DNA of 64,000 bases from Ipomoea triloba (Eukaryota > Streptophyta > Magnoliopsida > Solanales > Convolvulaceae). The position numbers and the translations under genes were made by a program. The stretch spans positions 25,888,098-25,952,097 of the forward strand of contig NC_044921.1 of the NCBI RefSeq assembly GCF_003576645.1, in the 5' to 3' direction. Below the pieces are notes generated by a model. It was not told the origin of the DNA, searched no databases, and saw nothing but the letters and a program-made list of their open reading frames with translations. Below are positions 52,520 through 64,000 of the stretch, one piece after another (position 1 is the first letter of the stretch; every line of letters starts with the position of its first letter).

Positions 52520-54953
52520 CTAATGAACTTTGTCAAATAAACCCAACTTGTCTAGGCCTAGATTCACTCCATTTGAGCCAGAAGAATGGGAATTGGAAGG
52601 AGGATCATGGAGTGCAATAAGGGCAGCCACCAAACCAGCATTGCTGGAAATGCTTGGCTCTGTGAACCATGGCTGCTTCCTCTCATCCCAGAATCTCTCA
52701 CTTTTATCAGGTCCTGCAACCATTGCTCCAACAAGGGTGTTTGGATTTGCCTCTTTAGACTCCAGCCATTGCTCTCCTTCTGAACAAATGTATCGTCGAT
52801 TATCCCAACGGATCGATGCAGCTCTATGATGAACCTGAAGTGGATACCTTTCTCCATATCCAACCACATAGCTCATCTTCCCAGGATTATCTCCTAGAAT
52901 GTAGTTCACCTGCAAACATTTCAAGAAAATTAAGACCCTGTTTGGTAAATGGCTGTTAGCTGATTGGGTTAGAGGGTATAAATAGTTACTAACATTAGCT
53001 GATTGTAGAAAAAAGTGTTTGGTAAATTAGCTGTTAGTTGATAAGCTAACTATTTTACCAAACAGGCCTAAATCTTCATAGCATAGTTCAATAGTTTTGT
53101 CTGTCTTTGTAATATAATAGTGTTGTATGGTCTTAGGTTGCTGTCTTACCTGTGATATGGAGAAATCTCTGAGGTTTTGCAGAGAAAACACAGCACTGTT
53201 GCAGCTGCCATGGAACCTATGCAGAAGCTCAAGATAGTCACTGTATAGTTTGCTGAGAAAAGATGCAGTCACAGCATATTGGAGGGGGGCACCATTGTCA
53301 GGATTTAAGAGGATCAATCCCCCTGATTAAGTGAAAAATAGTTTCAGATTAGGGAAAATCAGAAATCAGTATTTGCAGTGGTTATCAGAAACTGCAAAAT
53401 AAATTAAATACCTTCTGTCTTACTGAACTTTTGATTAGAAGTGTAGGAACACATTAGCAGGTCAGTTCTGTTAGTTGATGATACAAAAGCATTCTCAAAA
53501 GGGTAGCCAAGATCTCTGAAAAATCTGATTCTTGTTAGCAGAATCTACAGAAACCAGGCGAAAAGTTTAGTACTTTGCTGAAAACATCATGAATTATCTC
53601 AATTTGAAGATGAAATACCATGTTAGCAGTGAGTTTGTTGTTCCAATAAAAGACCCCTTTCTCAGACACCACTTCTTCCTCCTCAGCTGCATTAAGATTC
53701 TCGGTTGCATACTTGAGATAAGTCTCGTTCCCAGTGGCGAAAAACAGCCAAGTTCCTCCCCAAACCAACTCATCTTTGTAGCTTGTTGAGTTGTAAAAAG
53801 GCCTCGCGTTTCCTCCACATCGGTTTATAGTCGTGTACATAGATTTCTTGGCTGTGCTAATTGTCATAGTGAATAAGCTCTCTGCAGCTTGGACTAATTT
53901 CTGGGAATAAGTTTTATCTTCTCTGAAGACTATTGATGCAGCAGACATTCCTGCAACTATTTCTCCTGCTAAATCTGAGGCTGAAAGATCACAGACAGAG
54001 ACCTGTCTTGTGTAAGTCATATCTTCTGGCCTTTGCCAACATGTTATGTCATTTTCTGAGTTTGTGTTGTTCCCACCAACCTGGAAATCAGAGGTTTCAT
54101 GAATTCAAGATTATCGAAAAATCGTGGTTATAGGCTGATAATCTGATATTGTTAATTTAGTGTGCAGACCTGAGAATACAGAATTGCAGAACTCCTAGAA
54201 GTGATGTTTGGAGGAACATATAGTTTGAGGAGATAATCACTGCCCCATTTTATGATGTCTTTCACATGATCAAGCTCACCTAAATCTGCATATTTCTGGT
54301 GATATTCGATCACTGTCCAGCTCAATAAGGCCACAGAATAAGCTGTTGTGGAGCTCAGCTTTATGTTCTTGCCAGAATCATAAAACCCTCCTACAAGATC
54401 TGGATGTTTATCACTGCTACTCCCGTCTTTCATCCCCGAATCCCCGCGGAATTTGATCAGATCATTCGTCCGATAAGGCCCCGCTGCAAAAAAAAAAAAA
54501 AAAAGTCAATTAAACCAGACAAAAACAGCTGTGATGAGAAAAGGGTGTCTGAGAAATATGATTTTAATTACATTTCTGTGCATCAAAGAAGAGGAGGGCT
54601 TGGTTGAGGGCCAGTGTGAGATTCTTGGGAGAGTTTTTGTGGTGTTTCTTGTGTGGGAAAAAATGAAGGAGAAGGACTAATGCAGGGATGATGAGAACCA
54701 AGAAGGCTGCTATGTAAAGAAACCTCTTGAAGTGCTGTTTGTTAGTGATTTTTAGGTTGAAATCAATGGACTTTGAGAAGCTCGAAGGGAGGGAATCGAA
54801 CCCCGGGGCGGATCGGGGGAGGAGGTTGAAGTCGAGGTCGATGGCGGTCCACCTGCCGGCCGATGGGAGGAGGCGGCCAGCCTCGGAAATGGTGTGGGCA
54901 TAGTGGACATGAGTGTGGTGGAAATCTTGTTGTGTTGCATAGTAGTTTGACAT
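52520..54953 (-). CDS. Membrane-anchored GH9 endo-1,4-beta-glucanase, KORRIGAN-like
   Basis: Six exons: 54953-54572, 54483-54170, 54080-53619, 53544-53412, 53322-53150 and 52909-52520 (stop TAG), joining in frame to 617 residues, the KORRIGAN size. The N-terminus is cytosolic and carries a di-leucine-like LLP segment. One transmembrane helix is at ~79-98 (IAAFLVLIIPALVLLLHFF). The GH9 domain starts at LNQALLFFDAQKSGPY and shows FRGDSGMKDG with catalytic Asp residues, CWQRPEDM, VQVHHRAAS-type text (LQVHHRAASI) and WFTEPSISSNAGLVAALIAL, whose Glu is the likely acid. KORRIGAN works at the plasma membrane with cellulose synthase; the KOR2/KOR3 paralogues are expressed in particular cell types. 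The sequence fits a KOR2/KOR3-like paralogue as well as KOR1. The short C-terminal tail lacks a proline-rich end. Intron 5 carries a MITE. Confidence 0.88.
52936..53070. mobile_element. hAT-like MITE in endoglucanase intron 5
   Basis: The left end CCTGTTTGGTAAATGGCTGT and the right end read in reverse complement (CCTGTTTGGTAAAATAGTTA) form terminal inverted repeats. The element is about 135 bp, internally redundant (TGTTTGGTAAATTAGCTGTT recurs near 53017) and non-coding. Exon boundaries on both sides are intact. Confidence 0.8.
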
Positions 54954-56550
54954 GGTCTAAAGATGATGCAGAGAATGTGTTTTGTATGAGAAAGTGATTC
55001 ATGGGAAAGTACATAAGAGGATTTTAGGAGTTTTGCCTTGTAAAGGAACATCTCCAATGTATGATGTAGTGACAATACATAAGCCAACAGAATTATTCTT
55101 TTTCTGCTTGGGGGCATTTTTGTTGAAGGAGTTGGTTTGTCTGGTCTCAACTACCAACTATACCCCCTCTGATACCAACGGATATAAACCAATAGTTATA
55201 TCATAGACCTGCAAGGTGAATTCGTGTTCATTTATTATTGAATATTCACAATTTATATACTAAATGTTCACAATTTGATTTATGAACATTCAGTATATAA
55301 ATTGTGAACATTCAGTATGTAAATTGTGTATTTTGGACTTAGATCCACAAAAACAATCTGTCGAATATGAACCAATTTGGCTTAAATTTTATATAATAAC
55401 CTAGACATTAGTAATCAATGTGAGATGCATTATTTGTGGCCAAACCTTTTTCAAGAATCAAATTTTACAAGCACGACTTTCGTGAGCTCGAGACATGGGA
55501 TCATGTTTTACTCACTTGACTCTACTTTCAGAATAATTAAATATTAGTGGTAATCTCAACCAAAGTTGATCAAACAGTTAGATTGATAACGACAAAGTTT
55601 CAAATTCAACTCTTAGTGTGGGCTGTTTGTTAATTTTCTTGGTTTGAGTTGGTCAGCTATGACTACTCTATGTTGATTTATCTTTATTATAGTTCTTTGT
55701 TAATTAGGATCACGAACTTCATGAATCACGAATAAAGGTACTTTTGTGTGACGCCTACAAATTTTTTTGTAAATTAAAAAAAAAAAACTATATATTTACT
55801 TGGTTGCAATGTGTCATGTCCTATCATGGCTATCTGGTTGGACACTTGACTTTATTAAAAAAAAAAAAAAACAAAAGAAGAATGAAAATGTGAAAAATAA
55901 AACCAAAAATAGAAGAAAAGAAAAAGGATTTTATTAGACCTATCACCTTTGCGTTTTTTACACTAAACATTTTACGGTTCATGATCATTGACAGGTCTCC
56001 GCGGGTAACCGGAGCAAATTCTGACCTGATTTCACAATAACTTTGTAAATCAGACTATCAATTCTCTTACCCCGGTGAGTTCTTGAGCTCCAGTGGCTCT
56101 CTCATTTCGTGATTTGGGTTTTAGGATGAGTAATTGATCAATTAGAATATCTATGCTGTGATTCTCTGCTAAATGCTAATTGATTCGCAAACTGTTCAAA
56201 GAAAAATCGCCCAGGTACAGTTGAATTTTCACCTGGCTCACTCTCCAACTGGGTATTTCTTGATCGTGTTCTTCCTCTCCACGCGTTTCCAGGTTCTATT
56301 GGAATTTGGGATTCCATTTTCCCATTGTTATTTCTCGAATTTCTGCTCTGGGTCTAGTAAAAGATTTGATTTTTAGCTGTAGTTTCATGCTGGTGTTAAT
56401 TTTCGATCTCTGGTTTTTGGTGCGTTTATCCTAAAATCCCATTTTGATGGTGATCTCATGCTGCCATTGCGATTGATTTATTGGGTTTGATTTCTTTCTG
56501 GGAATGCCTGAGCCCGCATCATTTGCTGTTTCATAAATTGGATTCAATCT
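54954..56550. other. Divergent intergenic region and DUF218 gene leader
   Basis: Lies between the starts of the endoglucanase (minus) and DUF218 (plus) genes, so it must contain both promoters. A family D SINE-like piece is at 55565-55665. The last ~500 bp are likely 5' UTR of the DUF218 gene and may hold a leader intron (possible donor CCCCGGTGAGTTC near 56075). Confidence 0.45.
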
Positions 56551-58552
56551 ATGAGGACAAACCATTCATTTGGGTCTGGTAGCCCCAAATCCTTCCAAGC
56601 CTACCCCAGGGGTGATTTTGACCTTGAATCTGGAATTCTCAAAAGAACCAGAAAGCTAAAAAGTTCCCCTTTTCATCCAATCAAAATGCTCAAGTCTTTA
56701 GGTAACAGGATACAGTACTATTATAAGGTTCGCCCGCTTTTGCTGTTTGTGATCTCCTTCTGTATTGCAATTATAGTTATCGTTATGTTGTCTTCCTATG
56801 AATCCCAGTTTCGACTGATGGGTAGCTATAAGAAACTCAACAAGGGTATAGAAGTCTATCCGTTTGCCAAGTTTAAGAATCTAGTAATGGTTGCTGGGCA
56901 TTCTGTTTATACTAGTAGTAGATGTGAGGGAGTTGACAAGGAAAATGCTTGGTTTTTGGAGTCGTATCAGAAGCATCCCGGCCAAGCTGCAACTTTTGTC
57001 ACGCATATACAGAAGGGCGTTGAAATAACAGCAAATGATGATGCAGCATTGCTCCTGTTCAGCGGTGGTGAGACGAGGAAAGAGGCTGGGCCTAGAAGCG
57101 AGGCACAAAGCTATTGGATTGTTGCCGAATCTAAAGGATGGTTTGGTGAGTTCTTCTGATTTCTCTAATGTTCTGTGCTCTAGGAAAGTTAAAATCTTTG
57201 GATTTTGAATTCTGGTTTGTGAGAGACGATTCGGATATTTTGAGAGTTGCTTTTGGATGCATGTGGTCTTTCATGTATGTACCTCTTTGATTATGAGTCA
57301 AATATAATTTTTCTAATATGCATTTGGTATTTAGAATTAGTTTTTTGATGGATTAAATGAATTTATGGGCTTTTTTCTCCAAGATGATAACTTTCCTCTT
57401 TTCCACGTTTATACTTTGTAACTTATGGGAAGAAACTGATCAACATAAAGCTTTGCAGCAAAGAGTTAAAAGACCATGTTATTTATATCTTAGGAAGGAT
57501 TTTGATGGTGAGAGATTTATTTAAGAGGTTTTGTGAGATACTTTTAACTTCATGGGAGAGGAGTGGCATAACAGTTTTTTGTTCTGGTGTGTGTAAACCA
57601 TTAGGAGAACTACGGTTGAAGTTAGATAGGACATACTTAGGACATACTGTCTCACTTTTACCATTTTACTAGCTCGGAAACTCGTGCTCATTGAAATTTC
57701 CCAGAACATTCTTGCCCGGGCTTTCTCTCTGTTACAGTAATTTAATGTCTTCTATCTTCGTTAACATGACTATGCCATATCCTTCTAATTGTTAGATTCA
57801 TGTATACTTATATCCATAAATTTCAATTTGAAACATCGAGTGCCTCTTGCAATTATGTGATGATATTGAAGTCGTATGACACAATTCTGTGCAGGCAACC
57901 AAGAAAGTGTGAGAGAGCGGGCACTCACTGAAGAACATGCAAGAGACAGTTTTGAGAATCTTCTTTTTAGTGTTTGCCGGTTCAGGGAACTTACTGGTTC
58001 CTATCCGCAGAATATAACAGTAAGGCCATTTCTCATTTACCTCTCTAAGAATTCTGTGCATTTGAATTTGTACATTCAATCGTTAACTATGGATTGACCT
58101 ATAAATACCATGGAACACTTCATTCAACTTTTTTTTTATGTCACGAGTTCTCACAGTCTTGCTTGTTTAATCCAACAAGAACACATTCTGAGATTCTGAG
58201 ATTCCTAGTTGGTGTTTTGATCAAAATGCAGGTTGTAGGCTATGATTTCAAGAACGAGAGATTTGAGCATCTGCACCGCTCGGCCATCAGATTTCCAGAA
58301 ACCAGATTCTTCTACTCCGGGACTCCATCCTCGCCAACTTCAAGGGAAGCAGCTCTGAAAGGCGAGGCCTTTGTGAGAACGCAGTTTGAGGATGATCCTT
58401 ATGGATGCAAAGGCTCGCTCTCTCGCAAGAAGCTGGGGCGCGATCCCTTTCATCGTACAATTCCTTACCCCAATGGGTGTCCTGAAATTGAAGGCTTGTT
58501 CAGATACTGTGGAACAGCTCCATATCCAGGCTCCTTGCCTTGGGCTCAGTAG
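56551..58552 (+). CDS. DUF218 (YdcF-like) single-pass membrane protein
   Basis: Three exons: 56551-57145, 57895-58019 and 58232-58552 (TAG), joining in frame to 346 residues. A basic cytosolic N-terminus ([18 protein letters not shown], a common Golgi-protein style) precedes one transmembrane helix at ~61-82 ([18 protein letters not shown]), giving type II topology. The rest is a DUF218 domain with [53 protein letters not shown] and [18 protein letters not shown]. These correspond to the conserved SGG-T, SEA and E-A-S/T-N positions of YdcF/SanA/ElyC proteins. The biochemical role is unknown; the bacterial members concern the cell envelope. Golgi residence is an inference. Confidence 0.82.
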
Positions 58553-58814
58553 ATATCTTCAAGCTTTACAAGACTAAAAGAACCAAAAGATCAATACAAT
58601 TTAGAAATTTTATTACTCCAAATGCTATTCACAGTACCCTTTTTTTAAAAGAATGTATTTTTTGTAGTTTCCTTTTATGATTTTATGGAGCAAATTGGAA
58701 AAAAAAAATAAAAAATCAGCATTTATGCCTTTATTGAACTTCTCTTGACAAGCGTGTGCCGCTTGAGTTGGATGTTCTCAACTTCTCCTCTGGACAAGTA
58801 GGAGTGTAAACGGC

Positions 58815-59037
58815 CTGCATGGACAGCTCGGTTAGTCATAAAAATTGAAATTTGGGAAGAAAAAATTAGGTATCGAGTTTCGCAAGTGGCACAGTGGGAG
58901 CAATCTCCTCTTAGCAGCTTCTGTATTCAGTTGAGTTACCATGGCTCACGGCTTCCTTCTAGCGGCTGCTATGTTCAACTGAATTACCATGGTTCCTCTC
59001 AGATAGATACTCTGTCGGGTCGAAGATTCAACCTTTT
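58815..59037 (+). mobile_element. SINE, family A, with internal duplication
   Basis: GCCTGCATGGACAGCTCGGT start, B-box-like GGTATCGAGTTTCGC and AGATTCAACCTTTT end. About 60 bp containing GAGTTACCATGGCTC / GAATTACCATGGTTCC is duplicated inside. It sits between the DUF218 and enolase genes. Confidence 0.65.
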
Positions 59038-59277
59038 GCTATTCGAATTCGAAATGGTCTAATTTTTAAGTTTTTTTCTGAGTAGAATTGTTGTTTGTTT
59101 GTGTTTAAGGATTTATATTTTATAGTTTAATTGGGACACCTACCCGCGTTGGCTCTCCTATATGCATAACGTCTCTTCCGAAGCACCAACCAACACCATT
59201 TTCACCAACCTCTCTCTCTCTCTCTCTGCTTTCTTCGCCGCCAGACGGATTGCCCTATGCTCTCCACTTTCTTCCTC

Positions 59278-59286
59278 TTTATATAC
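59278..59286 (+). promoter_or_regulatory. TATA box of ENO1
   Basis: CTCTTTATATACATTC about 85 bp upstream of the ATG, with CT-rich tracts on either side (59211-59228 and 59311-59330). This is usual for highly expressed plastid-protein genes. Confidence 0.65.
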
Positions 59287-59368
59287 ATTCAACGCTCTCC
59301 GATCTCCATTCCCCCTCTCTCTCTCTCTCTGTCTGCGCATACATAATTAAAGAATCAAGATTTATACG

Positions 59369-62337
59369 ATGGCTTTAGCTCCAGCTTCAGCTCAGCTATC
59401 AAAACCGATTTTTTCGAAGAAACCCTTTTCTCAAAAACCCCTATTTTCATTGCCCGCAACCTCTAATGTTCGGCCGCGGCAATCTGCAATCCGATGCTCC
59501 GTGGCGGTGGCTCCCACGACGGCCGCGGCGCCCGCGGCGGCGAAGGTGAAGTCCGTGAAGGCGAGGCAGATCATTGACAGCAGGGGGAACCCGACTGTGG
59601 AAGTTGATCTGGTGACTGAGGGCGGGAATGATGCGCTGTATCGATCGGCGGTGCCCAGTGGAGCGTCCACTGGGATCTACGAGGCTTTGGAGCTCAGAGA
59701 TGGTGATAAGAGTGTTTATGGAGGTAAAGGAGTCCTGAATGCTGTGAAGAATATCAATGAAATCTTGGGTCCAAAGCTCGTCGGAGTTGATATTAGGTAA
59801 CACATCATCACATTAACTATTACACTCAATGCATAATTTATTGTGGTTATTACTTGTGTTTTGCCCCCACAAGCGAAATTCCCTAGCCCCGGCCCACATC
59901 ATGACCCCATAGGATAGTCCGGACATTAGGTTGGCAAAATAGTGGAGAGTAAGTCAAGGTGAGTCCACCGGATACTATAGTGGGGTCCACATCATGACCC
60001 GACAGGATAGTCGAGAGTAAATTAAGTGACTTAACAGACATTAGGTTGGCAAAATAGTGGATAGTAAGTCACGGTGGACTCACCGGATAGGATAGTGGGG
60101 TCCACATCATGACCCGACCCGACAGGATAGTAGAGAGTAAATTAGATGACTTAACGGACATTAGGTTGGCAAAATAGTGGAGAGTAAGTCATGGTGGACT
60201 CGCCGGATAGGATAGTGGGGTGACCTTTAAGTGGTCTGAACAGCGTGAGTAAATCACGGTGACTCACCTGAACATTAAGTGGACAGGATAGTGGGGGTGA
60301 CCTTTAAATGGTTTGGATAGTGGTGAGTAAATCATGGTGACTCACCTGATCATTAAGTGGACAGAATATTGGAGAGTAAAGTGACTCAATCCCTCATTAG
60401 GTGTGAGAACTCTTGATGGTGTCCCACAAGAAACTCACTACATAGGGTGTAACTCCCACATTGAGACTGGCTCGTTCCTATTAGTTTAGTTATTACTTGT
60501 GTCTTTGGAATGTGCAGTGGCTAAGGCTTATGTAGAATTGAATGGATGGAACAACCATTAAAGCATGAGCATATCTTTCTGTCAATCAATTATGCCATCT
60601 TTAAGTTTTAAGCCACTCTCTCAATTATGTACAAATTCCATTTCTTTACAAAGGAACCAGGCAGATGTTGATGCCCTTATGTTGGAGATTGATGGAACTC
60701 CAAACAAATCCAAACTCGGAGCAAACGCAATCCTAGGAGTCTCCTTGAGTGTGTGTAGAGCTGGTGCAGGAGCAAAGGGCATACCTTTGTACAAACACAT
60801 TCAGGAATTATCAGGGACCAAAGAGCTCGTCATGCCGGTTCCTGCATTCAATGTGATCAATGGAGGCAGTCATGCCGGTAACAATTTGGCCATGCAAGAA
60901 TTCATGATCTTACCAGTTGGAGCTGCCACATTTGCCGAGGCACTTCGAATGGGCAGTGAAGGTTTGTGAAGTTCTTTCTCAATCTTATATATGTATATAT
61001 TCGTGTCTGTACTTGTTATGTGTTGTGCCTCGGCCTTAGTATGACTGTATATGAACTTGAGAACCTGTAACTTTTTTAGTACTATTGACTCTGTTACAAT
61101 GTAGTATCTATTACAATGTAGTTACAGGTTTTTTCTCGAGAACCTGTAACTTGATTTCTGATGAGTTGTTGCTTTAGGATGTAGTATTTGCCCTATTAGT
61201 ACGCCTAAATTTGTTTATACTTGGTGCTATTATCTGAACAGTGTATCACACCCTCAAGGGAATCATCAAAGCGAAATATGGACAAGATGCATGCAATGTT
61301 GGGGATGAAGGGGGATTTGCTCCAAATGTGCAGGATAATAGGGAGGGATTGGTATTGCTAATGGATGCAATTGAAAAAGCGGGTTACACTGGCAAGGTAA
61401 GAGTCTTTTCGTTTTCATTTCTTTTCAAATAATGCATTTGAGGCAATCATGGTCTAAAACAACCTTGTACAGATCAAAATAGGCATGGATGTTGCAGCAT
61501 CAGAGTTCCTCACCAAAGACGGGAAGTATGATCTTGACTTCAAGAATCAGCCAAACGATGGCGCTCATGTGCTTACCCCCGAGAGCCTTTGCGAGCTATA
61601 CAAGCAGTTTGTCAAAGATTTCCCTATTGTATCGATCGAGGATCCCTTTGACCAAGACGATTGGAGCTCATGGGCAGCACTGCAATCCGCCGTGGATATC
61701 CAGCTTGTGGGTGATGATTTATTGGTGACAAATCCAAAGAGAATAGCTGAAGCCATTCAGAAAAAGGCTTGCAATGCTTTGCTACTGAAGGTATGTGTTT
61801 TTACCTCTCTGTACTTTATGTTTATGAAACCAATTCTTCTGTTTCTTCTCAGAAAGTAAATGCTTTGCAGGTTAACCAAATAGGTACTGTGACTGAATCA
61901 ATTCAAGCAGCACTAGACTCCAAAGCAGCTGGGTGGGGTGTTATGGTTAGCCACAGAAGTGGTGAAACAGAGGACAATTTCATTGCAGATTTGTCTGTTG
62001 GTTTAGCCAGTGGACAGGTTCTCTTCTTCACTTTTTAGCCTTTACTATATATCAGCTCACCTCTTTCTTTATGTTTAAAGATCATCTCTGATCATTCTTA
62101 TCTTTCTTATTCTGCAGATCAAGACAGGCGCTCCCTGCAGAAGCGAACGTCTAGCCAAGTATAACCAGGTGAGAATTGCTGTTTTCTTCTCTCCAAAAAT
62201 GAAAACTTTTTTACCTTTCCTGTTTCTTGACATACATGACTGAATCTGTGCTTATTTCTATCTCGTTGCAGCTTCTACGCATTGAAGAGGAACTCGGGAA
62301 CGTGCGCTATGCTGGCGAAGCGTTCAGGGCACCATGA
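59369..62337 (+). CDS. ENO1: Chloroplast enolase (phosphopyruvate hydratase), ENO1
   Basis: Seven exons: 59369-59796, 60654-60961, 61242-61396, 61473-61790, 61871-62017, 62118-62168 and 62272-62337 (TGA), giving 490 residues. It converts 2-phosphoglycerate to phosphoenolpyruvate. The first ~60 residues are rich in Ser, Ala and basic residues without acidic ones, a plastid transit peptide, so this is the ENO1 type feeding phosphoenolpyruvate to plastid pathways such as fatty acid and shikimate synthesis. Conserved parts are [47 protein letters not shown], the catalytic Glu in [11 protein letters not shown], the metal site SIEDPF, and the signature [14 protein letters not shown] with its catalytic Lys, which spans the exon 4/5 junction. 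GEAFRAP ends the protein. No active-site loss was seen. Intron 1 is enlarged by a tandem repeat. Confidence 0.95.
59880..60470. repeat. Tandem repeat array in ENO1 intron 1
   Basis: Several units of roughly 110-130 bp carry GGTTGGCAAAATAGTGGA, GAGTAAGTCACGGTGGACTC and GTGGGGTCCACATCATGACC. Spacing is irregular and the last units are shorter. The 3' edge (GGTGTAACTCCCACATTGAG) matches a dispersed copy at 16020-16175. It is wholly intronic. Confidence 0.85.
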
Positions 62338-62975
62338 GAAGGCGAAATCTTGATTATACTAGCTAGAACTCATTTATGTTCAATCATGTAGGAAAAGTAT
62401 CTATATTCTTGAAGAATAAGTTTGTTTTTAGAAGTTTTGTGAAAAATGAGTTCTTTACTCTGCTTCAATGAATATTTTGCCTGTATTTTAGCCCACTCAT
62501 GATGAAAGAACAGACAGAAGAAGACTAAAGGGATTTTGCATTTATAAAAGTGTTCAAAAGAAAACATCAAACTTAGATACTACAACTACACCACATTCCC
62601 CATACCTTTTTCTTCTCGTTTTCATTACGCAAAATGGAGAAGAACAATTTTGGTGTGAAGTTGCAGCAAGATCTCTGAAAATCCCGGGGGATCATAAAAT
62701 CCCGGTTCAGGATAAAAACTTTCTTGCAGCGCTGACTGCTGTTTTAAATACGAAGTCCAACAACTGCAGCTGACCTATGAGAGAAATAGGAGCACACATC
62801 TATATGAGAAACTATGGAGCCCAAATACACGAGGCGAAGTTATCTTGTCAGTTGACAATGGGGGGCGATTTCCCTATCTATGTCTACACATATGGCTCGG
62901 TATAGAGTTATTTACTTCGTAAAACAGAGAGTAGAGTATGTATTTGTGAAAATATATTTGGCGCCCAGTTCACCT
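62338..62975. other. Convergent intergenic region
   Basis: Lies between the stop codons of ENO1 (plus) and the next gene (minus). It must contain both 3' UTRs; no other gene was seen. Confidence 0.5.
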
Positions 62976-64000
62976 CTAAGATGATGACAGGGTTCTGAAC
63001 AAGAAGATACCTATACCACCAATTGCCAAAGTGAGGATCAGAGGAATGCCGATTGATTCAATTTCCGCTCCAATTTCTTGCCTTCCTCTTCTTTCTTGGT
63101 GAGACCTCTCGCCATAGGTCTCACGTATGGTATTGCTTAGAATGTCTATCTGGTGCATGATCTGTCGTTGTCCCCTCGCAATTGCAACAACCTGTAATCC
63201 GGATAAAAATTCAAATTGCGTTATTCCCCTGCCTATTATTCACTGTTTTTAGTCGGGATCATCAAATACCTCGTCCATGACAGATTCCCGTGCCAATTGA
63301 GAAGACGACGATGAATGAGGTAACAGAGAGCCAGTCAATGAACCATTGTGAGGTAACAGAGAGCCAGTCAATGAACCATTGCCTAAACCGGCCACAAAAA
63401 GCGTAGTAGGCGCTGATCCATTGCTCACTTCTGGATACACCATCAAATTTGGCTGACTAGCAGAAATGCCTCTCCTCATGGACAATTTCGAGCTAATCTC
63501 TTCTATCCGAGACGTAAACTCGTCCATTCGCTCACTCAGTGTGGAGATCTGTTCAGAAAGGCGAGTGATGGCACCCTGAAAAAAGAAAAGAATGACTTCG
63601 TTAGAGAATAGTACACCATCTTCTTTCCCGGTTTGCAAACCATTGCACATCACAATTAATAAATTGGCACGTTTGATTTTACCTGGTTAGCAACTGCTGG
63701 TGAATCGGGAGTTCTTACATCGTATCTCCTATTATTCACCGCAAGTTTTGTCAGTTTGCTGAGATGCTTTTCACGCTGCGTTGAAAACGAGAGCGACATA
63801 CCGCTGCCCAAATTTAATACCAAGATTAGTTACACGTCAACATTTGACTATACAGATATACTAATAATATCAAACCCCGAGGCCCAAGCAGACAAGAAAG
63901 CATCGGAAATTTAGCTCGTATCTTACTCTACATTGTGATTTTAAAAACTCGAGACTTACCGATTAAGAAACTTCATTCTCCTATCTGCCGAGGCTTGAGA
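62976..64000 (-). CDS. Tail-anchored coiled-coil protein of unknown function, 3' part
   Basis: Four exons on the minus strand: 64000-63960 (cut by the window edge), 63803-63683, 63575-63270 and 63191-62976 (TAG), joining in frame to about 228 visible residues. I do not recognise the family. Visible parts are a basic stretch (QREKHLSKLTKLAVNNRRYD), an amphipathic coiled coil (ITRLSEQISTLSERMDEFTS), a Ser/Gly/Leu-rich linker with an exact 11-residue tandem duplication (NGSLTGSLLPH), a second helix (RQIMHQIDILSNTIRETYGE), and a final hydrophobic helix (IPLILTLAIGGIGIFLF) with a five-residue tail (RTLSS S). A C-terminal anchor of this kind places a protein post-translationally in ER, mitochondrial, plastid or peroxisomal membrane. 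A SNARE is possible by layout but no SNARE motif was confirmed. Confidence 0.65.
63318..63383. repeat. Exact 33-bp tandem duplication in coding sequence
   Basis: GAGGTAACAGAGAGCCAGTC followed by AATGAACCATTGT is present twice in succession and keeps the reading frame, duplicating NGSLTGSLLPH. A recent in-frame slippage event is likely. Confidence 0.9.

Overview
This window is nuclear DNA from a flowering plant. It is AT-rich and has spliced genes with GT-AG introns, long intergenic stretches full of short repeats, (TA)n arrays, and plant-specific protein families. These include extensin, an IDA-like peptide, a VQ protein, a KORRIGAN-type endoglucanase, a plastid enolase and a PRAF-type RCC1/FYVE/BRX protein. 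A eudicot is clear. An asterid (for example Convolvulaceae or Solanaceae) is a guess, based mainly on the extensin style. No organellar, bacterial or viral gene block was seen.

Layout. At 1-5216 (+) lies the 3' part of an ACT-domain Raf-like kinase of the STY46/STY8/STY17 group, in 11 visible exons. About 5217-9370 is intergenic, with SINE and MITE copies. At 11249-13234 (-) is a classical extensin whose centre is eleven identical 90-bp units and whose 3' UTR holds an intron. A second, partial copy of its 3' half (9375-10591) ends at an N. About 13340-38280 is a gene desert of roughly 25 kb with SINEs, MITEs, tandem repeats and one probable solo LTR (25183-28436). At 39614-43132 (+) is a PRAF-like gene whose upstream PH-domain exon survives only as a relic with a stop codon. 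Next come an IDA-like peptide gene (46872-47132, -), an MKS1-like VQ gene (50486-51118, -), a KORRIGAN-like GH9 endoglucanase (52520-54953, -), a DUF218 membrane protein (56551-58552, +), chloroplast enolase ENO1 (59369-62337, +) and an unrecognised tail-anchored coiled-coil protein (62976-64000, -, cut by the window edge).

The genes form no operon or pathway cluster. Several products concern cell walls or membranes (extensin, GH9 endoglucanase, IDA-like peptide), but plants do not usually arrange such genes by function and I infer no linkage.

Assembly quality matters here. At all three runs of N (10592; 24806; 36081-36105) the sequence before the N is repeated almost exactly after it, over about 1.1-1.6 kb. 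These look like unmerged contig or haplotype overlaps, not true tandem duplications, so the real region is probably about 4 kb shorter. I found no convincing new biological system. The best items for a second look are the decayed PH domain of the PRAF-like gene, the homogenised extensin array with its 3'-UTR intron, the solo LTR with its CpG-dense core, and several SINE and MITE families.
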